Shown here: positions 38,448 through 47,374 of the stretch, piece by piece | How the letters are laid out: every line of letters starts with the position of its first letter | Position numbering within the stretch: position 1 is the stretch's first letter | Origin: Bacillota bacterium | GTDB lineage: Bacteria; Bacillota; Clostridia; Acetivibrionales; DTU013 | NCBI GenBank assembly: GCA_023426125.1 | Contig: JAFABI010000041.1 | Coordinates: 62,001 to 126,000, forward strand | Direction: 5' to 3' | Length of the DNA stretch: 64,000 nucleotides | Notes under the pieces: model-generated | Seen by the model: only the letters and a program-made list of their open reading frames with translations | Told to the model about the DNA's origin: nothing | Database searches by the model: none | Made by a program: the position numbers and the translations under genes

Positions 38448-38584
38448 TAACGAGGCGGCAAAATGTGGAAGGATGGCGGACGCTTCGTCACGTTATTTGA
38501 TCTCTTTTTGCGCGTAATTGACGATCGGTTTTCTACGATATAAAATAGGCAAAGAGGGAATGCTAAGTACAGAGGAGACTGAAC

Positions 38585-39745
38585 ATGACAACGGAGTATA
38601 ACTTTGATGAAGTGATTGACCGGCGTAATACACAGAGCGCCAAGTGGAGCAACCCCGATCTTCTTCCGTTATGGGTGGCCGATATGGATTTCGAGTCCCC
38701 TCCTGCAGTGGGAGAGGCAATCAGAAAGCGTGCCGCCCACAATCTTTATGGATATGACCGTCTGCCGGAAAATTACTTTGACACGCTGCAAGGCTGGTTT
38801 TCGCGCCGCCAGGGCTTCAAGGTCGAAAGAGAATGGCTTGTTACCACTTCCGGCGTTGTTGAGGCGCTGTTTCTGATTATCAACGCACTTACCCTGCCCG
38901 GTGACGCGGTGCTTATCCAGCCTCCGGTGTACCATCCGTTTGAATACAGCGTACGGCGAAGCGGCCGGCAGCTTGTTACAAGCCCCATGCGGCGTACCGG
39001 CCGCGGCTATGAGTTGGATCTGGAGGACCTGGAGGCCAAGCTGGCCCAGTCCCTGGTAAAGCTGCTTATTTTATGCAACCCCCACAACCCCATCGGCAAA
39101 GTGTACACCCGGGAAGAGCTTACCGCAATTGGCGAACTGGCGCTGCGGCATCGCGTCGTCGTCGTTTCGGATGAAATCCACGGCGACCTCATTATGGAAG
39201 GGCACAGGCACATTCCCTTCGCAAGCATCTGTGAACAATTTGCACAAAACAGCGTTACCTGTACCGCGCCCAGCAAAACCTTCAATCTGGCAGGTCTGGC
39301 AACATCCAATATTTTCATTCCCGATCCGGACCTGCGTGACCGCTTTACACGGTTTTCCCAGTGCCTTGGCATAAAAGGGGGGAATCTGTATGGCATCATC
39401 GCCTGTGAGGCGGCCTACCGGGAGGGTGAGCAGTGGTTGGACGAGCTGCTCTGCTATATAGCCGGCAACGCCGGATTTTTTAAGCGGTATCTCGAGGAAA
39501 ATATCCCCGGGGTGTCTGCGGATGACTTGCAGGGAACATATCTTCAATGGGTGGATTTCAGGAAGCTGGGACTGTCAAAGGAGGAGCTGGAAGCCCTTCT
39601 GCACGACAAAGCGCGGTTGTGGCTTTCTCAAGGCTATATATTCGGCGAAGAGGGGAGCGGCTTTGCCCGCTTTAATCTTGCCACGCAGCGTTCGACACTG
39701 ACCCGGGCGTTAGACCAGCTTGAGGAGGCTGTCCGCACGCTTTAA
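38585..39745 (+). CDS. MalY/PatB-type PLP C-S lyase (aminotransferase fold)
   Basis: 386 aa, ATG 38585 with AGGAG nine bases upstream. Fold-type I PLP enzyme of the MalY/PatB group: N-terminal IDRRNTQSAKWSN and LPLWVADMDFESPP, the Y-P loop YGYDRLPENY, CNPHNPIG, SDEIHGDLI and the PLP lysine in APSKTFNLAG. These enzymes cleave cystathionine or cysteine to pyruvate, ammonia and a thiol, or act as repressor-like proteins (MalY). No methionine or maltose genes lie beside it. It is monocistronic, ending in a strong hairpin. Confidence 0.93.
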   Translation: MTTEYNFDEVIDRRNTQSAKWSNPDLLPLWVADMDFESPPAVGEAIRKRAAHNLYGYDRLPENYFDTLQGWFSRRQGFKVEREWLVTTSGVVEALFLIINALTLPGDAVLIQPPVYHPFEYSVRRSGRQLVTSPMRRTGRGYELDLEDLEAKLAQSLVKLLILCNPHNPIGKVYTREELTAIGELALRHRVVVVSDEIHGDLIMEGHRHIPFASICEQFAQNSVTCTAPSKTFNLAGLATSNIFIPDPDLRDRFTRFSQCLGIKGGNLYGIIACEAAYREGEQWLDELLCYIAGNAGFFKRYLEENIPGVSADDLQGTYLQWVDFRKLGLSKEELEALLHDKARLWLSQGYIFGEEGSGFARFNLATQRSTLTRALDQLEEAVRTL

Positions 39746-39749
39746 AGAG

Positions 39750-39790
39750 GATGGTTCCTCCTCCGCCTGATCGGAGAAGGAACCATCTTT
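39750..39790 (+). terminator. Terminator after the MalY/PatB gene
   Basis: GATGGTTCCTCCTCCG (39750-39765) pairs with CGGAGAAGGAACCATC (39772-39787) with one mismatch, followed by TTT. Confidence 0.8.
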
Positions 39791-39857
39791 CAGTTTCCTT
39801 GATTTTCCAGTACTGCCATTGTTTTATACGCATCAGTGACTATTCTGCTACACCGGT

Positions 39858-39954
39858 TGTCATTGCGAGGAGCAAAGCGACGTGGCAATCTCTGCTTCTG
39901 ATGAGATAGCATTTATTCGATTGCCGCGCTCCGCTTCGTTTCGCTCGCAATGTC
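39858..39954. repeat. Dispersed repeat of the GTCATTGCGAG type
   Basis: TGTCATTGCGAGGAGCAAAG at 39858 and the inverted end TCGCTCGCAATGTCA at 39940-39954 bound a 97-bp element, with the internal GTGGCAATCT and GATTGCCGCG typical of a repeat found in many bacterial genomes. Outer arms GACTATTC (39838) and GAATAGTC (39962) extend the symmetry. Confidence 0.75.
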
Positions 39955-40045
39955 AGTACCTGAATAGTCGCACGCATCAAGCAATTCGATAAAGTTTTTT
40001 TAATATTTAATGACAATTTGCCTCGTATTTGTGCTAAGATAATCA

Positions 40046-40201
40046 TATAACGAGGCGACCAAAATGTCCCCCACCTCTATAGGTGGCGGGTACCGAATTG
40101 GGTTTCAGGCGGTGAGCATATCTCCCGCCTCGTTGAAACTCCGCTGATGTAAGGAAATTTGTCTACAACCGACAAATTTCCTTTGAATTAGGTCGTTATA
40201 A
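40046..40201. repeat. 156-bp element with three hairpins; possible IS200/IS605-type right end
   Basis: Its ends are TATAACGAGGCGACC and GGTCGTTATA. Inside are three stems: CCACC/GGTGG near 40072; GTTTCA-GGCGG with CCGCC-TGAAAC (about 40103-40140); and the perfect 13-bp stem AAGGAAATTTGTC/GACAAATTTCCTT (40151-40183). The last 53 bp (40149-40201) recur identically at 61376-61428. No protein is encoded. The layout recalls the structured 3' end of IS200/IS605 elements; that link is inference. Confidence 0.55.
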
Positions 40202-40205
40202 TGCG

Positions 40206-40250
40206 TTTGCGGACGCGCAATGCGCGCCCCTGCACCATCGCCATGCTCCA
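40206..40250. repeat. Partial copy of the dispersed GC-rich repeat
   Basis: 45 bp identical, except one base, to 60687-60731 (GCGGACGCGCAATGCGCGCC followed by the CATCGCCATGCTCCA block). It abuts the element that ends at 40201. Together with 39858-40201 it fills the gap 39746-40319, in which I see no gene. Confidence 0.8.
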
Positions 40251-40319
40251 CTTATGCCCAATGTACCTTGAATGAATATATTTGGAGCGATACTAACAAG
40301 CAAACGAGGGGAATTAAGA

Positions 40320-41597
40320 ATGGATAAAATGTCTTTTGGATATGGAGATACAAAGCTTGAAATCGGATTCGACGGCGCCAGGTCGGTGCGGGTGCTGCAG
40401 GGGGAGAGCATTCCGGCGTCGGAGGATCCCAAAGCGGCGTTTTTGCAGGCGGTCGGTTCCGGATGCATCGCGTCAAAACCATTAAATGAGCTGATATTGC
40501 CGGAGGATAAGATAACGATCGTTATCAGCGATATTACGCGTTTCTGGATGCGTCAGGACCAGGTATGCGCGCAGTTGGTTCCGTACCTGCATGACGTCCT
40601 GGGAGTTGCTTACGGGAATATAATAATTCTGGTTGCCCTTGGGACCCACCGCGCGCAGACGGCGGAGGAACTGAAAATGCTGGTGTCCCCTGAGATCTAT
40701 GAAAAAGTAGAGGTGGCAAACCATGACTGCATGTCGCCCGAGCTTAAGTTTGTGGGTACTACGTCGCGAGGCACACAGGTCTATGTCAATCCTCTGGCGG
40801 TGGGACGAAAGGTGATCCTGGTCAGCGGGACCATCCACCATCTGATGGCCGGATACGGCGGCGGCCGTAAAAGCATACTTCCCGGTATCTGCGGTAAGAC
40901 CACCATCAACCAGAACCATATCCATTCCTTATCACCAACCATGCCCATGTCTAATCCGCTGATCGGCATGGGACTGCTGGAGCAGAATCCGGTCAATGAG
41001 GACATGAACGAAGCGGCCGAATTGGTTGCACCCGTGTTCGGCATCAATATTGTCATGGACAGCCAGTCGGGAAACTACCGGCTGATTTGCGGGCATTTTG
41101 CCCGGGCCTGGGAGGAAAGCTGCCGCGTGGTGCAGCAGATGATGGGCATCCCCATTGAAAAAAAAGCGGATATCGTCGTGGTCAGCTGCGGCGGGTATCC
41201 GAAGGACATTAACCTGTATCAGGGCGTCAAATCTTTGATCAATGCCGCTGAAGCGGTAAAAGACGGCGGCAGGATTATTTTTCTGGCAGAATGCCGCGAG
41301 GGCGGCGGCGCGCCGGCCTATTTCAGCTGGATAGATTCGCTGCGCCGCGGAACTCTGGATCCCGATCTACGCCGGGATTTTACCATTGCGGGCTATATTT
41401 TTTATGCTTCCTGCGAGGCGATGGCCAAAGCGGAGGTGCTGATGCTGACGAAAATTCCGGCCGAGACGCTGGAAGGCATGGGAGCGCGCATCTTTTCCGA
41501 AATGGAAAGCCTTCTTCAGGAAGTGGATTTCACCGGCAAAGACATTTATGTCATGCCTTACGGAGGCTACACCGTCCCGTATCTCATGCATCGGTGA
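40320..41597 (+). CDS. LarA-family protein (nickel-pincer lactate racemase superfamily, DUF2088)
   Basis: 425 aa, ATG 40320 after GAGGGGAA. Family landmarks fall at the positions known from LarA: His110 in LGTHRAQ, His173/His174 in TIHHLMAG and Lys184 in GGGRKSILPGI, the lysine that carries the nickel-pincer cofactor. The C-terminal domain has VVSCGGYPKDINLYQGVK. The enzyme would racemise or epimerise a 2-hydroxy acid in the cytosol. Whether the substrate is lactate cannot be told, since the superfamily has several substrates. The cofactor genes larB, larC and larE are not in the window. It is flanked by repeats and ends in a 14-bp hairpin, so it stands alone. Confidence 0.9.
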   Translation: MDKMSFGYGDTKLEIGFDGARSVRVLQGESIPASEDPKAAFLQAVGSGCIASKPLNELILPEDKITIVISDITRFWMRQDQVCAQLVPYLHDVLGVAYGNIIILVALGTHRAQTAEELKMLVSPEIYEKVEVANHDCMSPELKFVGTTSRGTQVYVNPLAVGRKVILVSGTIHHLMAGYGGGRKSILPGICGKTTINQNHIHSLSPTMPMSNPLIGMGLLEQNPVNEDMNEAAELVAPVFGINIVMDSQSGNYRLICGHFARAWEESCRVVQQMMGIPIEKKADIVVVSCGGYPKDINLYQGVKSLINAAEAVKDGGRIIFLAECREGGGAPAYFSWIDSLRRGTLDPDLRRDFTIAGYIFYASCEAMAKAEVLMLTKIPAETLEGMGARIFSEMESLLQEVDFTGKDIYVMPYGGYTVPYLMHR

Positions 41598-41611
41598 CAT
41601 TATGACAAAGG

Positions 41612-41643
41612 AAGCTTCATACCGGAGAACCGGTATGAAGCTT
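41612..41643 (+). terminator. Hairpin terminator after the LarA-family gene
   Basis: AAGCTTCATACCGG (41612-41625) and CCGGTATGAAGCTT (41630-41643) form a perfect 14-bp stem with loop AGAA; only a short T-run follows. Confidence 0.75.
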
Positions 41644-41721
41644 TCAAAGTCAGGTAATGGTTTCTTTCCATTTTCATGAACTTTACAAAAAAAGCCCGAA
41701 GCATTATAATATCCTATGATC

Positions 41722-41750
41722 TTGACAAGTTACAAATAGCGTGCTATTGT
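41722..41750 (+). promoter_or_regulatory. Promoter of the T-box/trpXYZ transcript
   Basis: TTGACA (41722-41727), 17-bp spacer, TATTGT (41745-41750). Confidence 0.75.
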
Positions 41751-41759
41751 AAAAAGAAA

Positions 41760-42035
41760 AAAACCGTTGATGTAGAGATCAAACCGTAAGCGCACTTTCA
41801 GAGAGCCGGGGGAGCTGGAAACCGGCAGAAAGCGGTGCGGCAAATGGACTACGGAGGGCGCGTGGAACGAAAGCTTTTGCTTTTTTAGTATATCGCGACG
41901 CAGTGCCTGCGTTATTGGGCGAAGAGTGTGTCGGCACTCTGTTAAAGGTGGGTAATATTTAATTACCAGACAAGGTGGCACCGCAGACGATGGTCTGTCC
42001 TTGATTACGGTTAACGTATCAGGACGGGCTTTTTT
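41760..42035 (+). ncRNA. T-box riboswitch, tryptophan (UGG specifier)
   Basis: Stem I is visible: CCGTA (41784-41788) pairs with TACGG (41850-41854) and CGCAC with GTGCG. The AG-bulge element AGAGAG lies at about 41800, and the specifier loop GCAAATGGAC contains TGG at 41845-41847. The T-box core GGTGGCACC is at 41974-41982. Its variable base C would pair with a G discriminator base, as in bacterial tRNA-Trp. A terminator follows (GTCCTTGAT with ATCAGGAC, then TTTTTT at 42030-42035). Uncharged tRNA-Trp should stabilise the antiterminator and switch on the genes downstream. Specifier and discriminator agree. Confidence 0.92.
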
Positions 42036-42100
42036 ATTTGCCGGAAAGCCTGTTTGGCAGTTGTCATCCGACGAGAAACCAATTATTCAGAAAGGATGAG

Positions 42101-43090
42101 ATGAAAATGAAAAAAATTATTGCAACCCTGCTAATCTCTGTCTTGCTCCTGGCCGTCGCCGGCTGCAGCCAGAATAACCAACCGGAAGGAGGCGCTTCCG
42201 CCGACGCGGTTCAAGTAGGTATCGTCCAGTTGGCCGATAACGGGGCTTTTACAGACATGCGCGAAGGCTTTATCAACAGAATGCGCGAGCTTGGCTATTC
42301 CGAAGAGAAAATGGTTTTTGACTATAAAAACGCCAACGGGGATACGGCTACCTTGAATTCCATCTGCCAGACCATGATAGACGGAAAAAAAGACTTTATC
42401 GTAGCCATCGCAACTCCGGCCTCCCAGGCCATCGTCAATATGGACAGCGGCATTCCGGTGTTTTTCATTTCGGTGGGCAACCCGGTAGGGGCCGGCATCA
42501 TCACAGACATGAACAAGCCTGATAAAAATGCCACCGGCACCTCCAACGCCATTCCCGTCAGTGAGATGTTCAAGCTGGCCGACAAGCTGACGCCAAACCG
42601 TCAGACCTACGGGCTGATTTACAACACAGGCGAGGTAAATTCCGTTACGACGGTTGAAAAAGCCAAAGCGTATATGGACGAAAAAGGGCTGAAATATAAG
42701 GAAGCCGTAGTAACCGCATCCTCGGAGGTGCAGCAGGCGGCCCAGTCGCTGGCAGGCGATGTGGATGCCTTCTTTGTCCCCAATGACAGCATGGTGCAAA
42801 GCGCGATGCCGCAGGTTGCCGAAGTGGCCAAAGACGCTAGAATTCCGGTGTATGGCAGCTCCGCGGTCATGGTGGCATCCGGGGCATTTGCGACGATCAG
42901 CATCGACGACATTACCATCGGCAGTATGACGGCCGATATGGCAGACAAGTTCTTAAAGGGTACTACCATCGAGGAAATTCCTGCGATCACCGTATCGGAT
43001 TTTACTACCGTCATCAACAAGACCACGGCGGAGGGCATTGGAGTTGAAATCGCACAGGAGGTACTGGACAGTGCGAAGGTTATAGAGTAA
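42101..43090 (+). CDS. trpX: Tryptophan ABC importer, substrate-binding lipoprotein
   Basis: 329 aa from ATG 42101 (AAAGGA upstream; MKMKK start). Lipobox VAGC near residue 20. The body belongs to the ABC_sub_bind family (VQVGIVQLADNGAFTDMREGF, FDYKNANGDTATLNSICQTM, PVFFISVGNPVGAG), which binds amino acids or related small molecules. The upstream Trp T-box, the following permease and the ATPase fit the trpXYZ tryptophan transport operon of Firmicutes. The protein is anchored outside the membrane. The function is inferred from the T-box more than from the binding residues. Confidence 0.88.
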   Translation: MKMKKIIATLLISVLLLAVAGCSQNNQPEGGASADAVQVGIVQLADNGAFTDMREGFINRMRELGYSEEKMVFDYKNANGDTATLNSICQTMIDGKKDFIVAIATPASQAIVNMDSGIPVFFISVGNPVGAGIITDMNKPDKNATGTSNAIPVSEMFKLADKLTPNRQTYGLIYNTGEVNSVTTVEKAKAYMDEKGLKYKEAVVTASSEVQQAAQSLAGDVDAFFVPNDSMVQSAMPQVAEVAKDARIPVYGSSAVMVASGAFATISIDDITIGSMTADMADKFLKGTTIEEIPAITVSDFTTVINKTTAEGIGVEIAQEVLDSAKVIE

Positions 43091-43272
43091 TATAGTTGTA
43101 TTAAGCACTGGTAAAAATATAACTTCCGTTTGTAAGTTGCTGCGAATTCAGTGCGGACGGGGGCGGCCGCAAATGTTTTGCTTTTTGTGGCCGGCCTATG
43201 CGACCGGCATTCGCCAAAAAAAGAGCGGAAGTGCTGTTTTTTAGTGCTCCTAACCGGCAGGAGGCAGGATTT

Positions 43273-44175
43273 ATGACTTTGGCAATCGGCTCTGTCCAGC
43301 TCGGATTGATTTACGGGCTGCTGGCACTGGGCATTTATATCTCATTCCGTATACTCAATATTCCCGATCTGACCGCAGACGGCAGCTTTACCCTGGGATT
43401 GTCGGTATCGGCAGCCATGACGGTGGCCGGCTACCCGTTTTTCGGTATTCTGCTTGCCATCGTGGCTGGAGCCGCCGCGGGATCGGTAACGGGTCTTTTG
43501 CAAACCAAAATCGGAATTCATCCCATACTGGCCGGTATCCTTACCATGAGCAGCCTGTACAGCGTGAACCTGTATATTCTTGGAAGCCGCTCCAACCTGT
43601 CCCTGATCGGCAACGACAGCGTTTTTAATCAAATGCCGGCCGGCCTGTCACTGGACAAGGAACTGGTAAAAACGGTCATACCGCTGATTTTCTGCTTTGT
43701 GTGTTCGGGTATCCTGATCTGGTTCTTCAAGACTCATCTGGGCCTGTGCATTCGTGCTACCGGCAACAATGAGGACATGGTCAGGGCTTCTTCTATTAAT
43801 GTAAGCTCCATGAAAATCATTGCTCTGGGTATATCCAATGCATGCGTCGCGCTGTCCGGCGCAGTTCTTGCGCAATATCAGGGCTATGCCGATATCAGTT
43901 CGGGTATTGGCATTGTGGTGGTGGGTCTGGCTTCCGCGATCATCGGCGAAGCCATTTTTGGACGTCGTTCCGTGACGGTAGGCTTGATTTCGGCAATTTT
44001 CGGCGCCCTGCTTTACCGTTTTATCATAGCGGCAGCGCTTAAGTCAAGCATTTTCCCTGCGTATGCCCTGCGTATTGTTTCGGCGGCGATTGTGGTCATT
44101 GCCCTGGTGATACCGGTAATCAATAGAAACATTCAATTGAGCAACATGAGAAAGAAGGCACAGAGGGATGCTTGA
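43273..44175 (+). CDS. trpY: Tryptophan ABC importer, permease
   Basis: 300 aa, ATG 43273 with CAGGAGG ahead; the frame reaches 43198 without a ribosome site. It is a hydrophobic protein with about eight membrane segments, of the branched-chain/monosaccharide permease family (PF02653-like): LADGSF region read as IPDLTADGSFTLG, a GxLQTKIGIHPILAGILTM loop, and VGLASAIIGEAIFG. It overlaps trpZ by 8 bp. Confidence 0.88.
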   Translation: MTLAIGSVQLGLIYGLLALGIYISFRILNIPDLTADGSFTLGLSVSAAMTVAGYPFFGILLAIVAGAAAGSVTGLLQTKIGIHPILAGILTMSSLYSVNLYILGSRSNLSLIGNDSVFNQMPAGLSLDKELVKTVIPLIFCFVCSGILIWFFKTHLGLCIRATGNNEDMVRASSINVSSMKIIALGISNACVALSGAVLAQYQGYADISSGIGIVVVGLASAIIGEAIFGRRSVTVGLISAIFGALLYRFIIAAALKSSIFPAYALRIVSAAIVVIALVIPVINRNIQLSNMRKKAQRDA

Positions 44176-44977
44176 AATAATAAACGCCAGTAAAACCTTT
44201 TTAAGAGGCACACCCAATGAGCATGTAGCGCTGGACGATGTCAGCCTCTCCCTTGCCGAGGGAGAGTTTGTCACGGTGATAGGCTCCAACGGTGCCGGAA
44301 AGTCGACGCTTTTCAATGCTGTTGGCGGCACTTTCTGGCTTGACCGGGGCAGAATCCTGCTTAAGGGGGATAACATCACCTACAGGGCCGAGCATAAGCG
44401 GGCAACGCTGATTGGACGGCTGTTTCAGGATCCGATGAAGGGTACGGCTCCCGACATGACCATTGAGGAAAATCTGGCACTTGCCTACAACCGCAGAACG
44501 AAAAACGGACTGCGCATAGGGGTGCGCCGCAAGGATGTGGGGGTTTTCCAGGAAAAGCTTGCACCGCTTGAAATGGGATTGGAAAATCGTATGAAAACCA
44601 AGGTGGGGCTTCTTTCCGGCGGTCAGAGGCAGGCGCTGTCGCTGCTTATGTCCACCCTCGGAAAACCGCTGCTGCTATTGCTGGACGAGCACACAGCGGC
44701 GCTGGATCCGGCCTCTGCGGAAAAGATCATGCGGATCACCAAAAGCATCGTAAGCCGGGAAAAGCTTACTACGATGATGATCACACACAATATTCAGTCC
44801 GCGCTTAAAACCGGAACCCGGACCATCATGCTGGACCGCGGGAAAATCATCCTTGACATCACGGGAAAGGAACGTGAAGATATGACGGTCACCCGCCTGA
44901 TGGAGCTGTTTTCCCGCCATAGCCGGACTACCCTGGACAATGACCGGATGCTTTTTACAAAAGGTCAGAAGGAATAG
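44168..44977 (+). CDS. trpZ: Tryptophan ABC importer, ATPase
   Basis: 269 aa. Walker A GSNGAGKST, signature LSGGQRQ, Walker B LLLLLDEHTAALDP (the DEHTAALDP form is typical of this importer group), switch His in MMITHNIQ. It pairs with TrpY and ends the operon, 52 bp before a strong terminator. Confidence 0.92.
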   Translation: MLEIINASKTFLRGTPNEHVALDDVSLSLAEGEFVTVIGSNGAGKSTLFNAVGGTFWLDRGRILLKGDNITYRAEHKRATLIGRLFQDPMKGTAPDMTIEENLALAYNRRTKNGLRIGVRRKDVGVFQEKLAPLEMGLENRMKTKVGLLSGGQRQALSLLMSTLGKPLLLLLDEHTAALDPASAEKIMRITKSIVSREKLTTMMITHNIQSALKTGTRTIMLDRGKIILDITGKEREDMTVTRLMELFSRHSRTTLDNDRMLFTKGQKE

Positions 44978-45028
44978 AGAAAAGTTGCTTGAAGAAACAG
45001 GATGAAGTTAAGAAAAAGTATAAAAAAG

Positions 45029-45067
45029 TGCCATGCAGCCAGGAGCGCATGGCATTAGTTTTTTTTT
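45029..45067 (+). terminator. Terminator of trpXYZ
   Basis: TGCCATGC (45029-45036), GCATGGCA (45047-45054), then TTAG and a run of nine T residues. Confidence 0.9.
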
Positions 45068-45203
45068 GAGGGATGATACCGGGTTTTAAGGATACTGCGA
45101 TGGCATGCCAAAAATAATACCAGAGATATAAAAATTTTATTCTTCAATCCACCCGTATTCTATATTATAATTGAAGTTCGAAATACAGAAGGATGACCGG
45201 GAT

Positions 45204-45287
45204 ATGCCTTACACTAAATTTGAATGGACTAAGTTTTTGAGACAGGTGCCCAAAAACCTTCATTCAATTATTACAGAACAATATTGA
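45204..45287 (+). CDS. Possible 27-aa leader peptide
   Basis: ATG 45204 to TGA 45287, 27 residues, ending inside the ribosome site of the next gene. A possible promoter (TTCAAT 45143, TATAAT 45166, 17-bp spacing) precedes it. No other gene lies in 44978-45298. Confidence 0.25.
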   Translation: MPYTKFEWTKFLRQVPKNLHSIITEQY

Positions 45288-45298
45288 GGAGGTCTGCT

Positions 45299-47359
45299 AT
45301 GGTTAGGAATGAGTTATGCTTTCGTCAGATACATTTGGATTTCCATACAAGTCCCTTGATTGAAGATGTCTGCGGAAGATTTAATGCCGAACAGTATGCC
45401 CGGACGCTGGCAAAAGCCCGGGTTAACTCTGTCACCACCTTTGCCCGCTGCCATCACGGAATGCTTTATTATGATTCCAAAATAAATCCGGAAAGAATCC
45501 ACCCGCATCTTGCGAACAAGAACCTTTTGAAGGAACAAATCGACGCCTGCCGCAAGGAGGGAATCAAAGTACCCATATACACCTCGGTCCAGTGGGATCA
45601 GTATACGGCGGAGGAACACCCGGAATGGCTTTGCCGTGACGAGGAGGGCAGGGTCGCCTCCTCCTTCGGAGGCATGCAGCTGCCGTATAAAGCCGGGTTT
45701 TACGGCACACTGTGTTTGAATTCCCCTTATTGTGACTTTTTGAAGGCACATTGCAAGGAACTGCTGGAACTGTTTGCTCCGGTGGAGGGACTTTTCTTTG
45801 ATATTGTATTTCCTGTGGAATGCACCTGCGGGTATTGCAAAAGGAAAATGACGGATATGGGTCTTGAGCCGCATCTTGCAGTTGACAGGCAGATATTTGC
45901 CCAAAAAACCGTTGACAGGTTTGTCGTGGACATGAGCGGTTTTGTCCGTTCAATCTCGCCCAATTGCAGGATTTTTTACAACAAGGGCCACGTCGGCGTT
46001 GCACATAGACCGGTAGTGGACGCATACAGCCATTTTGAGCTGGAAACGCTGCCCAGCGGGAGCTGGGGTTATCTCCATTTTCCGGCTTCGGTCAGGTATG
46101 CGCGCAGGCTTGGCCTGGACTGCCTTGCGCAGACGGGCAAATTCCATACGATGTGGGGTGACTTTCACTCCTTCAAAAATAGAGCGGCGCTGGAATTTGA
46201 ATGCTTCCAGATGCTGGCGCAAAATGCAAAATGCCTGATCGGAGATCAGATGGAACCTGGCGGGCAGCTCTCCGAAGAGGTTTACAAGCTTATCGGCTCG
46301 GTTTATGAGCAGGTGGAAAAAAAGGAACCGTGGTGCAGCGGGGCGGTATCCGTTACGGAGATTGGAGTGCTTACGCCGGAGGAATTTACAGGAGCTTCCA
46401 TGGGGAACCTTCCAAAACCTTTGCGTGGCGCGGTGCGGATGCTCCAGGAAGGAGGGCACCAGTTTGACATTTTAGACAGTCTCAGCGATTTTACCGCTTA
46501 TCGGCTGCTGATTCTGCCGGATTGCATCCCGGTAGGCGACGGGCTTGCCGCAAAGTTAAACCGGTACCTGTCGGAAGGCGGCGCGCTGATTGCATCCTGT
46601 GAATCCGGTCTGAACCGGGATAAAACGGCGTTTTCCATGAAGGAGCTGGGTGTTTCCATGCTTCCGGACCAGCCCCTTGATTTATTGGGCAAACCGGTAT
46701 GCGGCAGGGTTTTTGCTCAAAGTGATTATGCCGATTACCTCCTCCCGGAGGGCGAGATCGGTGCCGGCCTGCCCCATACGGAGCATGCGATGTACATACG
46801 GGGGATTGAAGTAAAGGCCGCCGCCGGGGCAAAAGTACTGGCGCCCGCAATTGCGCCGGTTTTTGACCGGGACTACCGGCATTTCTGTTCCCACCGGCAA
46901 TCCCCGTCTTCCGGCAGATATGCATATGATGGTATCGTAAAGAACGGAAACTGCATTTATTTTGCACACCCCATTTTTACCCAATACAATCAAAATGCAC
47001 CGCTCTGGTGCAAAAAGCTTTTGCTTAACGCCATCCGGATGCTCATCGGGCAGCCTCTGCTGACGCACAATGGGCCTTCCGCCATGATCGCCGCGGTCAA
47101 CGACCAAAAACAGCACAACCGCCGGATCGTTCATCTGCTATACTACGTGCCGGAGAGGCGATGCGAAGAAATCGACATCATTGAAGACACGGTTCCGCTA
47201 TATAATATCCTGCTTTCCTTAAAGGTTGATAAGGAGGTGGAAGGCATATATTGCGTGCCGCAAAACATCAAGCTTGCTTTCACTGCTGCCGGGCATACGG
47301 TAAGCTTCAGCGTGTCGGAGGTCATCGGACATCAGATGATAGAAATACGATACAAATAG
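45299..47359 (+). CDS. Hypothetical glycosyl hydrolase (GHL6 type) with beta-galactosidase trimerisation-like domain
   Basis: 686 aa, ATG 45299 after TTGAGGAGG. The N-terminal TIM-barrel-like domain (about 1-330) has the GHL6 signature: IHLDFHTSPLI, NSVTTFARCHHGMLYY, YTSVQWDQY, HPEWLCRDEEG. A Rossmann-like domain follows (YRLLILPDCIPVGDGLAAKL, GGALIASCES), as in the trimerisation domain of GH42 beta-galactosidases, then a C-terminal beta domain. No signal peptide, so it is cytosolic. Activity of GHL6 proteins is poorly known; an intracellular glycosidase acting on sugars brought in by the importer at 51190-54556 is likely. It is followed by the kinase/regulator pair of the same locus. Confidence 0.85.
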   Translation: MVRNELCFRQIHLDFHTSPLIEDVCGRFNAEQYARTLAKARVNSVTTFARCHHGMLYYDSKINPERIHPHLANKNLLKEQIDACRKEGIKVPIYTSVQWDQYTAEEHPEWLCRDEEGRVASSFGGMQLPYKAGFYGTLCLNSPYCDFLKAHCKELLELFAPVEGLFFDIVFPVECTCGYCKRKMTDMGLEPHLAVDRQIFAQKTVDRFVVDMSGFVRSISPNCRIFYNKGHVGVAHRPVVDAYSHFELETLPSGSWGYLHFPASVRYARRLGLDCLAQTGKFHTMWGDFHSFKNRAALEFECFQMLAQNAKCLIGDQMEPGGQLSEEVYKLIGSVYEQVEKKEPWCSGAVSVTEIGVLTPEEFTGASMGNLPKPLRGAVRMLQEGGHQFDILDSLSDFTAYRLLILPDCIPVGDGLAAKLNRYLSEGGALIASCESGLNRDKTAFSMKELGVSMLPDQPLDLLGKPVCGRVFAQSDYADYLLPEGEIGAGLPHTEHAMYIRGIEVKAAAGAKVLAPAIAPVFDRDYRHFCSHRQSPSSGRYAYDGIVKNGNCIYFAHPIFTQYNQNAPLWCKKLLLNAIRMLIGQPLLTHNGPSAMIAAVNDQKQHNRRIVHLLYYVPERRCEEIDIIEDTVPLYNILLSLKVDKEVEGIYCVPQNIKLAFTAAGHTVSFSVSEVIGHQMIEIRYK

Positions 47360-47374
47360 TCCGGAATAATCCAA

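Noticed and set aside
39840..40046. 68-aa reading frame on the minus strand
   Set aside because: Its sequence is a translation of the GTCATTGCGAG-type repeat.
41730..41981. 83-aa reading frame on the minus strand
   Set aside because: It runs opposite the T-box leader, whose RNA structure explains the sequence.
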